From contig NC_091938.1 of NCBI RefSeq assembly GCF_041260155.1, positions 14,375,719 to 14,439,718 of the forward strand: DNA of 64,000 nucleotides, given 5' to 3'. Source of the DNA: Ptychodera flava. Its lineage: Eukaryota; Hemichordata; Enteropneusta; Ptychoderidae. Made by a program: the position numbers and the translations under genes. Every line of letters starts with the position of its first letter. Within the stretch, counting starts at the first letter, position 1. This document shows positions 13,701 to 25,700 of the stretch, in pieces. The notes below the pieces were generated by a model. It ran no database searches. It was not told the DNA's origin and saw only the letters and a program-made list of their open reading frames with translations.

Positions 13701-16700
13701 TTAACTATTATTATCTATACCCTATCCTTTTCATCACATTAAAAGAAAGAGATCACCATATGGTAAGAACCTGGAGTTGCCATGTTTTAACAAGCCCTTT
13801 ACAGTTTGTTAATTTATCTGCTTTGAAAGTCAAGCCATTTTAGCATTAAAATGGTACATGTGATTACACACACATGTATCCTCCTCTAATTGAATTAAAA
13901 GAAAACCACATAACATTATTATACATTTACCATCGAGAACAACAGAATTTTGCGTGTGCTAAAAAATCCATGTGGAGCGCCCGCACAGTACAATAAATTA
14001 CCCACAATTCTCTTTGATTTGTATCCTTGAAGGTTACTTTTCTAAAAACTTTTTCAGTTCTGCATGTAAGCACTAATGTTCAGCATCAGAATAATTGTTA
14101 AATAATATCAAGCAAAAGTATGTTTAGAAATTTAAGTGAAAGTTTCCAAATAACCATTAAACAACCATAAAAGTCACATTCTGTAGGTACTACAAATGCC
14201 TTGCTTTTTGGGTAGCAAGTTATGATGAACTGAAGGGGTCATTCTCTGAGAAAACTTAGCATGCAAATTTCTTTTGTCTATTCCATTGCAAAAAATCAAT
14301 ATCCTTTTGTTTCATAAAACAGGTGCAACTAGCCTCCCTGCTTTCCATCACATTATTTTGTATGGCTAAGGACACAATCTGTGGCAAATTTTACAAAAAT
14401 GCTATCTCCTCTCTCAATTATGCATAATTTTCCAAATCATTTAAAATGAGAATTGAGAAGAATGGCATGCATAAAAGTACGTTTTCAAAATTTTGATAAA
14501 CAGTCTGTGAATTTGTCTACACATGGGAGACATGGTAGACTTCACTGAGGAATCTCCGAGGGTACAAATCATAATGAATTATGGGAAATCTACAGTACTG
14601 TGGCCTGTTCCGTAACATGTACGGTTTCCAGGCGCCCCATCCCATGCAGTTGTATCTGCACGTTCACTGCTTGCTAAACGGTTTCAAGGGACCCTCTCAT
14701 TGGATAAGTGCCAGAACATCTCTCCAACTTGCTCTGTATGTGCAGGTGTCGTGCACACACTATCCAGAACTAACAGAAGCGCGTCCGAGATAGCGTTCCA
14801 CACTTGCGCTATAAATCGGAAGAAAAATTGTTGACATTGCACAAAAACAGTCACTACTCTGACAACTTGACGACTCAGTCATGAATGTAAGACATTGTAT
14901 AAGGTTATCACGAAAATACCACAAAGGATGCACAGTGCGCCGCCCATTGCCCTCCACTTCTTGTCGGGCGATACGCTGTGCCAATGTCCTTGTGCCTCCT
15001 TTCTGGTATTTTCATAACAACCTCATAATATGCAAGGACATTGATTACTTGGCATTATGTAATGGTCTGCTCAGATTTATCTTTCTAGACTTAACAAAAT
15101 CCAAAATTCCGCAATCTGACATGATCTGACATGTATATGAAACAGTAACAATTACTGGCAATGGGAATATCATATCAGTATATTGGTGATGAAAATAAAG
15201 TGATCTGATTGGTTGAGACGTGAAAATAACCATGCTATATGTGCGATATCGCACTATTGTGATGCAAGAGAGCTTATTTTCTAGAGAAAAATTTCCATTT
15301 TTAGTATTTTACGCCAGAATTTCAATATACTGTTATGATATGATACCATTATATAAACCACCCCAGCAATGGGTATACCAGTCAGTTTTGACCAGTGATC
15401 ACTCCATATAACTCTCTATTGGTCATCCATGTATGTCGTGAACTGGTCAAAATCTCATGGTATACCGTCACTTGCTGTGGTGTATTGCTTAAATACATTA
15501 TGGTTACACTGAATGTGGAATAATAAAAAAATGCAAAATGTTGTGCTTGTGCTTATTAGTAATTTTCACACGGCTAAATTGTCGTGTCACACCCAAAAAC
15601 AGAATTTTAAAATGCTCACAGGAATAATTTGTCCACACACTCCAACAGGTTCATGGCGAGTGTAACAGAAGTAGTTACCATCTGATTGTGAAAAGAAAAA
15701 CATGATGCATCAATCTTTAACCTTTACAGATTAAATATACAAAAAAGAAGATATGTCTCCATGTTTAATTTGCTTCAAAAAATTTGATTCAAGATGAATA
15801 TGAATACAGACTGAGTTAGCAAAATGCGCCTCAGGAACAGATAGTTTGACTCTCAAATTTCTACAACTCTTTTCTGATCTACCTTCACTGGCTTAGTTTT
15901 TTGAAAATCCCAAATTTAATTCCCGCTCTCCTAATAGAGTTAACACAGGAATGGTGGCCATTTTGAATTTCAAATATCGCAAAATGTTGTGTAAACTTTG
16001 CACAGTAACCCCCCAATTTTGATGGTTGATTTGGTAAGAGAATGGTTTCATTCGGGAAAGTTTGAGCAAAAGTTTAAGTCTTTCACTTTCAAGGCGCTTA
16101 CTACCTTAAATATGCTATATTTTACAATATCTTTGAATGGCTTAAAAATGGAAAAGATTATATAACTGCAAAATTGGAGTGACATCCCAGTATATTTCAA
16201 TTGTATTTGATTTCAAAACAAAGATGAACACCAGGAATTTCTTTGAGAGAAGAATCTTTGCATAAATTTCCATAAAAATCCTTGGGATGACTTAGAATTT
16301 CTACTTTTTTCATAAAATCAATTCCTTATTTTTGTTATGAAAATTCATAATTTTATTATGAAAATTTCATAGTTCATAAATTTTTATCGAAATCATAAAG
16401 ATGACTTACCGATAGGGATTGTTTTACCATGAGTCTTATCAGCCCATCCAGCATAATACCTTGATTTAGAAAAAAGAAACAATCCTTTGTAATTTTTGTT
16501 TGCTTTCTGGTGTAATTCAAGCACAGAACAAATTAAAAATTATTGTTGTATACAACCTTAACATCCTAATATCAAAGCATTAAAAGCATCAAAAAAATCC
16601 TAATATCAATTAAAAGCATTGAAAAAATCCTAATATCAAAGCATAAAAATGCGGAAAAATATTTACTTTTGCATATTAATGAGAGAACAATGACATCAAC

Positions 16701-19700
16701 TGTGAACAGCCCAACACCCAACATGGACTGATGTTGATTTTTACTGCACATTAGTTGTAAGATTTCTGATTACGAGTTGTAATGTCTCTTGCATAGTACT
16801 ATGGGAGTATTTTTGTTCCAAAACGTCTCATGACGGTTCTCAAATCGAACATTATCACTTTTCTGATGGAAGCCATTTAGCATAATAATCAATGTACACA
16901 TGCATGCATATGTTATGGTCACCATGGTGATAAACACAAGTTTATCTGGTCCATTTCATTTGTCACAGATCATCACATTCAAGGTGAACATATGGCAATT
17001 GTGAAAAACATACATACCGGTAGTCGGTGAAAATCATGTTTATGTATATGCTTTCAGTGGTTCTAAAATAGTCTAGTCATTCAGGGATGAGAGCTATATT
17101 TACTGTTCATGATACTGTCATATTTCTTCTATGAAACAGGTACATGTTTTATTTTCATTTCATAAGTATGTTGAAATATGCAGTACTTAACCTTGCCAGT
17201 AACTATTTTGTGTACATATTGCCCGACATTCTGGCATGTTGTTTTTCAAGCCTAGTCAAAAGTTCAGTTAATTGTCAGCATGAATCAAATAATACCCACT
17301 CTTGTCAACATGGCGTCAGTATATGTGTGGAATTTACTATTATTATTTACATTTGAATTCGACTCCAGATCAGAATTCACTCGTCACCAAAACAACGCCG
17401 TTAACGCATGTACAGGTTGACTTGATAAGCTGAATACTGTGTACACTGACATGCTTTGGGGAGTAGCTAAAAAAATTATGGTTGACGTTACAAATAAAAA
17501 TAGTCAAAAAATCCACAAAAGATAGCATTACTGGCTGTTCAATATTATATACATACAGGCTATATTGATAAGTCAACCTATTAAAAGATATTTGGCATGA
17601 CTTTGGGGGTTACTTTACGACCTAATAAAAAATACAGAAAAATACATCCAAAGTTGCAACTAACCCTTTGAGTGCTGTAAATTTTCCAGGCAAAATTTTG
17701 TGCAAAATTTTACCAATTTTTTATGAATTTTTGAATTTTTTTTGATAAATCTGAACCACATGGACATTACTTTTCATTGGCTAGAGTTTTTGGTGAAAAT
17801 TTTGGAAAAAATCTGAAAATAAGGCAAAAAAAGGCGGCAAAACTTGACTTTGGCATTCAAAGGGTTAAGATTTACAGGACATAGATATATATGTAACCCT
17901 TGACTGATGTAATAAAGTTGACCTCATAGCGAATATTGAGCTGGTATGGAAAAGGACAATGAGTGCAAAGTTGAATGTCGTTGTTGATAATAATGATTTG
18001 TGGGAGCTTTCCTTTCCTTAGACTCACCTTAGACACTTAACGGACAACGGAAGGTCGGCAAAGTACGCTACCATGAATGGTTTCCCATTATCCAAAGTTT
18101 CCAAACTCTGAGAACAAAAAATAAAGAAAGAAAGAAAGAAACCAGTTTATGATATGACCCATCACAATGGCATGACATTTACAGATATTGACGGACGGAA
18201 GTTAGAAGTTGACAGCACCATACTGGTTTTCAACTCTAATAACTTCTCTGTCTATAAATAGACGAGAAGCTAAAAATGAATGATAGATAATGGAGACTGA
18301 TTTTTAATGGCATTCCTCAGAGCCTTGCATTTGTACAGTCTATTCAGTCATGTGTGTGAAATATGCAAATCTTTCAGACACTTCATTCAGTCTTGGGGAT
18401 CTTCTGGTAGTAGAAAAGTATATCTGTGAACATGCCACAACTGCATTGAGATAAACCAAAGGGTGTTTTATTGAGAAATAGCAAAACAGGAAACAGATAA
18501 AGAAATGGAAAATGAACTATTATACATGCAAGTAAAAACCTAAATTGCTTCTAAAAATTAACACATGAACAAATTTTGGAGAAGGCACCATTTCAGCCAA
18601 GGGCCATTTATAGTGATAATAAGCTCACACAACTGTCCAAAGTGTATTCTGGTGCTCTTTGGAAACACTCTTAGTTGTAACCAAGTTCATAGGAAAATGA
18701 AAACTATATTCGAAGACAGTTCACAATTAAATATAAATATTATACATTTGTCACTTCAATCCAATTTAATAATATCTTGTTTTAAGAACATTGCAATGTT
18801 TGGGTGACTTAAATACGGCCCATTTCCCATTACAAAATCTATGGAAAGTAAAGGGATCAAAATTGAGACAGAAAGTGTGGAAAATCTGCCATATATCTGA
18901 GTATTGACATGGTACTGATCTATCAATTTTGACTCACCGTAAAAACCCTATCAATTCGACACTCTGTTAATTCGACCACCCTATTTTTTCTCAAAACGTA
19001 ATTTTATTTTACCCTTATCAGTTCGACCACCGATGGAAATTGGGACTTTCTCAATCTCTAATAATTTGACCAACCAATCATGACAAACTGTTTTTTGGAA
19101 CATTTATTTTCGATAAAATACACAGAACAATACAATGTACAGCACAGAATGTCTATGTGAGGACTTCAGGAAAGTCACCTTTATATGTTTCAATCATCCA
19201 AGATGGTAAGCAATATATCACTTATGAACTGTCAAAAAAGTTGAAATCCCTAATAATTTGACCACTAAAATGATTTTGGCTTTATATTTGACAATCTAAA
19301 ATCGTTATTATTTTTTTCTGATCGAATGATAGGGTTTTTATGGTAATACAGAATATCAAAGTTCATGTGACACGTAGGCGATACATCCAAATCAAACAAA
19401 TTAATTCAGTATTTGTTGATGTTTTAAATATTGAAGAAAACTGGCACCAGTGAATTGTTCATTATCAGTATCTTTCAATATCTCAAAAGCAGCATTATAT
19501 TCAATCACAAATCAATGCATATTATTTGATTTCTGCATAGATTATGACAACAACCTGAAAACTGCTGGGTGAATCATGTTTGATTTCTCCACTGTGTGAT
19601 GTAGAATACTGGGGTATCCAAGCTGTACTTAGTGTTTTTGCTATCCTATTAAGATTCTGAATGATACACATTTCTTGTCTTAGTTCTCAAATGTTCATTT

Positions 19701-22700
19701 TGGTAATCAATTGTGAAATGCTTGTAAAATGTGCTGATGAAAATAGTGGACACAGATTTATAACGTTACAGCTGCCATTTTAAAACACTCGATGTGTTTG
19801 TAAAATGTATACCAGTATTTACAGATACATTTGTATTTGTTTGTAAAATAAGGGGATCTACAAAAAATGCAGTGGTTTCCTTCAAAAGAAGTTTTCAAAC
19901 AAACAACTCCTAAATCACATGTTTTATTTTCTGCATGCGGTGACAACTCTGTCATGTGGTACTATGTTTGTATATTTGCCAAACATGACCTTTGTTCCAC
20001 CCTTTGATCCTCCAAATCAGGCAGTTATTGATTAGTAATCCAAAGTTCAGCAAAAACTGATTGGGGAAAATCTAGTGTCTTAGGGTATGAGTCGACAGGT
20101 TTCTGGCATATCAAGCATGCACTGACAGTGATAAGAACCTGGAAAGGAGGGGAGTTCACTGAAAGTGAATAAATGTACGCCAATTCATAGATGACCAAGT
20201 TTTTTATGAAAAGTTAAAATATCCACCAAAACTTAGTAACTTGCCAGTAAGAGTAAATTTTACCTGTTTCAAGCTAAAAATGAACACACTGACAGCATGA
20301 AATCTACAAGCAAACATTCTGCCAGTGTCTGTGTTTGAATGAGATTATAAAATGTTTTGTTATTATCCTACCACAGCTGTGGCCAAAATGTAGCAACATT
20401 ACCAAAACTATAGAATGGTAAAATATCTCTGGCTGATGAGCGTTCTTTGGGTTAACCATTTACATTTGCAGGATAATTTTCAACATGTCTGACTACCCTG
20501 CAGCATTCAGAAACTCTAATGAACACATTATGTCTTACTCTAGTCAAAGCCATTCCATGTTTCTTTAAAAAATAATGTATGCTTTGAGAATACAATACCT
20601 TCTTTGTTATCTGATTATTGCTGCTACTTAAATTCTATTCACATTATTAAACACTGAAAGAAAAAGCAACAATGTCCTTGTGTACAATAAGCCTGCATAT
20701 TAACCCTTTGAGTGCTGTAATTTTTCCAACCAAAATTTTAGTGCAACATTTTACCATTTTTTATGAATTTTTCTATGGACGTTTTAATAATGTTAGACAA
20801 GATGGACATCATATTTCATTGGCTTCAGTCTTTTATCAAAATTTCGGTAAAAATCCGAAAAAAACTGACTAGGGTATATTTATAAAGTCGACAAAAATTG
20901 ACTTTGGCACTCAAAGGGTTAATAATGCCACTAAATGACATATTTCAGACCTGCTATCAATATTTGATCTCTATTACCTATTTTTTTTAAAAAACATTTA
21001 ACGCTCAGCAAAATTCCATTTCTGTTTACAAATAACATATAATTTGCTGCTACATGTATCTATGGTGCATTGATTCATATATTGTTAATTACTGTTAAAT
21101 GGTCATGTGTGGCAAACTTACGGCGATGTATTCTCTGTCTCTTTCGATAAGATCAGCTAACCTGTTGAGAAGGACGCCACGTTCAGACGCATCCATGGTT
21201 CTCCATGGTGATCCCAAGTCGAATGCCTCTCTGGCCGCAACAACTGCCTTGTCGACATCAGCCTGTCAACAACAAGCATATGTAACAGTAGATACAATTT
21301 ATTTTTTGGTCTCATGGTTGCGGAACGATAAAAATGGTGCAACAATAAGTGCAATGTTAAGAAAAGTTCACAATTGTGAACGCTCAATATTCAAACATAC
21401 TCCTTTAAAGCCCCAATAGCTGCGAATGTGTAATAAACCGATCTCAAAATATCCTCAGTTTTCCAAGAGTTTTCTTTGAATAAGACCCATTAAAGACTGA
21501 AAAAGTGCAAAACATTGGAAATTCAAACGTTTTAACATTTTAGATTTCCCGCCACTTTCAAAAACTAATCATATGACAGAAAAATAAAAATTGCAACAAC
21601 AAAATTTTGACCATTATGCGTTGTGCGTTCAAGCTAGTGGCATCATGGTTGTTTCTGGTATGATCACAATGTGTATGTACAGGAAATATTGTGTTTTTGT
21701 ACTTTTCCGCTGGGCACCATTTTATGAGTGCGGCACCTGTTTATATATCTTGCCTGTTAAAACGTTTACGGTAGGCATGGTCCAAATCAGCGATACTTCT
21801 ATACACGTCCTTCAGTTAGCACATTTACACCAAACAACTTTGGTTTAAAAATAAAATCATGAAAATATTGCATAAAATTCGCAGCTATTGTGGCTTTAAA
21901 GTGATCTTGTTATGGAATGGACCATTACATCTTTGGGATGGTCAAGAACGAATAAAATCTACAGCAAACATTCCCAAAGTATTTTGGGCAGATGTCAAAT
22001 TTGAAAGATATTCACACTGAGTTCAGCCAAAAAGTGTGTAAAAGTAGGAAAATAATAAAGTGTATGCATTGCTGCACAATAAGAAAAATACTGTCAAATT
22101 TTGCGATGTGATAAGACATCAGCATTCTGACCACCCCTTTCTGGGATCCAATGGTAAAACATGAAGCAGAAAATACATTTGCAGTTGGAGCAAATGGTAA
22201 AATATGAAAAATTTGATGATTTGAACATAGTACTTTTGGTAGGCTTTGCCAGATCTGCACAAAAGCAAAGTGCTTAATTCAACATCACTTACTTTGTCTC
22301 CCTCGGCAACATCACAGATCTTTTCCCCAGTGGTAGGATTCAGGGTCGGGAAAGTTTTCCCACTTACGGAATCATGCCATTCATTGTTGATGAAGATCTG
22401 GCAACATGACAAAATCAACAAAATTATGATTCAAAGCTTTTGTTAATTGATTTATAAATTCACTTTGTGGATGTCCAGGTATGATGGATGACCACAGAGG
22501 CACTGAATGCATCCTTTGTTTGATGGTCTGTGAATGAGAATCAACGAAAGTGCTGCAAATCTTGTAGTCGAGTTCACAAGTCTTACATGCAATCATTGGC
22601 TCTTAATCACACAAAATAATTAGTTTTTCACCAGCCTGTTGGATCAGATGGATAGAAAATGTTCTGGTTTGAGCCAGACAAATTGTCGTCTCAAACAAAC

Positions 22701-25700
22701 TTTGGACAGCTGCATTGTTTACCCTTTCCACGAACACAAAAATACTATGCATGAGAGGCGTAACTATACTCTATATACTCAAAGGCAAGCAGGAGAAATT
22801 GTCTTAAGTAGAGCTCAAAACTGCTTGACTCCGTTTAGACCGTTGACAGTCCCTTGTGCCTTTTCTGTCTCTTATTAGTGTAGTCTCTTGCACATACGAC
22901 GGTGGGGGGAATTGCAAGCAAAGCGCCAAAGGTGTGAGCCACAAGTGCCGTATAAAGGCATGAGGGACTGTTGTCTTCCACTGCACCCTCAATGACAACA
23001 ACCTAACAGAGAGGAAATGATTGACAGGTGAAGCGGGTCGTAGATTAATTCTAAAGGTTATTAAGTATTCAAATATGTACCGGTAATTAGCTGAAATAAA
23101 AATAATTAATTTCTTTGACTGCTGTCATTGTATCACCCTTTATATAGCAAGTTAATTGCCTTTGGTCAAGTCCTTCAAGCTATATATGCCAAACTGTGAA
23201 AGCTCATTAGATATGCAAAATATAAATCAGCTGATATGAAAATGTGAAATGACTTTCAATATTGGTATAATCTGGTATAATCATCAATGTACATAGCATG
23301 TTTTGCCAACTTTGATCAAGTAAATCCAATTATGTATCCCTAATTAGGAAAATTCATTAAATATGCAAAGAAGGAATTGGCTGAAGGAAAAATGCATAAT
23401 GACTTTCGATAATGTCATATCATAGTATCTTTAATGTACATAGCAAGTTTCATCAATTTTGGTCAAGTCAATTCAGATATATATCCCTAATTTCAAAAGT
23501 GCATTAAATTTGCAAATTAGGAGTTGGATAAGTTAAAAATGCTTAATGACTGCTTAATGACTGTCAAGAATGTTTTATCATAGTATCTTCAATATATGTA
23601 GCAAGTTTCATTACATTTGGTCCAGTCAATTCAGATATATATCGCTAATTAGGAAAGTTCATTAAATAAGCAAATTAGGAATTGGCAGAAGTAAAAATGC
23701 TTAAGGACTTTGAATAATGTGAAATCATAGTATCTTTGATATACATACCAAGTTTTGTCAATTTTGATCGAGTAAATTCAGATACTGTATATATCCCTAA
23801 TTAGGAAAGTTCACTAAATATGCAAATTAGCAATTATCTTTCATGTCAGCCCTTAATATCTTTCACAGCTGATATATCTTGGTGTGTAATCAACATTTGT
23901 AGCAAATCTCATCAAATTGTGTGCAGTCGTTCTCAATGTATATGTTTTTTTTCTAAAATCATTAATTATGCAAATGAGCAAAAAGCAAGCCACACCCACC
24001 AAAAACTAATCAGTTCCTGCCATTTGCAAACTGAATCTATGTACCAGATTTTATTGAGCCATTTTTGAGATATCAAGCACACAGACAGACAGATAGACAG
24101 GCAGACAGACAGACATCACTGCGACATTAGCTCACATGCATGAACATGTGAGCTAAAAATGGCTGCCTGGTGGCCATATTTGATCATATCACAAAACCAA
24201 TCGATGTGCATATGTATTCCGTAGTGTTTCATCCTTGTACTGAGTTTTATAGAAATCCACAGGGGCATGTCTGAGATATCTGCATGGAGACATGCACAGA
24301 AGCATGCATGCACAGAAACTAATCTATAAACCCCCACCAACTAATTAAATCACAAACTTGTGAGAAGTAACCAAATTGTCCACAAATGAGATGTACATGC
24401 ATAGCAGACTACAATTACGTAACCTCAGTAACCTATTTAAAAGCTCAACATTGTTGAAGGCAGAGCTAGAATAAGTGAAATTCACAGCTTTCTTCTGGAC
24501 AGATATTCAAACTTTTAAAATATTCTTTGCCCTATACCACCTACGGGGGCTCATTTGGAAGGTATGGAGTAGACTAAGTTTTCACATGCTCAGTATTGTG
24601 AAAATCAGGAATTATATTTTCCCTCATAGTCATAGATATAACACTGAGATGACAACCCTTTTGAATTTCAGATATCAAATTTTGCACGGTGTTCCTAATT
24701 TTCATTCTTTACTTTTGAAAGAGGAAGTTTGCTAGAAGAAAGTTTGAGCAAAAATCTTCATTTTCGAGTGACGAACTATCTTAAATGGACCACATCCTGT
24801 ATATTAGCACAAAGGTATTTTACACCTGGGGAAAGAGGCATACCGTACACTTCTTGTAATGGAAAAACACTAAATAAGTACAATGAGGGGGTTGTTACCC
24901 TGTTTCACCCCCCTTTTTATCTGCAAGGGAAATTCTGCCACTTGCTTTGCACTGAAGACAATCCACCAACATACACCAGGGATCCGTTTGACAAGTACAT
25001 TCTACCAACAATTCCCCTTTAATAGGTCTACATCAACGTTGAACGGCAACATAATCCAAGGATTCGCGATAATTTCAATGCCGTTATTGTAAAATATTGG
25101 AAATATTATAGCCCAAACATGGGACTATGTGCCAGAGGGTAGGTGACCATTTGCCCGACGTAAGGAGGGCAAATGGTCTCCTGCCCCGAGGGTACATTGT
25201 CCCTTTGTTTGGGCTATAAAATTTTTATTACATGCCTCTCTTACTCAGTTTGCACCAAAACTACGTTTATTGGCAAATTATAGTCAATGCTTTATTTCAT
25301 TTTAGACGAAAAAACGGTTTAAAAATAGTTACGATTTTCATCATCTAATGGCGCATTGATATATTTAAACTACTGTTATGCAGTTTATCAATATTTTTAT
25401 GCGAAATTTTCCAAAACCCGGATTTTCTGTGCAAAACATGAAATTGCAAGACTTACACATCCAAAAGTTTTCAAGTTGAAAATAGTTCCGGTTCACTTTC
25501 AGTCCAGTGATGACTATGCGGCCCGCGACGTCGAGTTACCATTATATCATTATAGCCCAAACATGGGACTATGTGCCCGAGGGCAGGTGACATTTGCCTG
25601 ACGTTAGGAGGGCAAATTGTCTCCTGCCCCGAGGGTACATAGTCCCATGTTTGGGCTATAATATTTTTATTACATGCCTCTCTTAGATAGTTTTCACTCA

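Noticed and set aside
14581..15129. Clustered short frames in ALDH intron 6 as a possible nested gene
   Set aside because: Frames overlap on both strands, have no splice-consistent continuation and no recognisable motifs.
22639..23001. Possible extra exon between ALDH exons 1 and 2
   Set aside because: The exon 1 to exon 2 junction is already in phase and matches the family exactly (IKYTK-IFINNEW), leaving no room for an additional coding exon.
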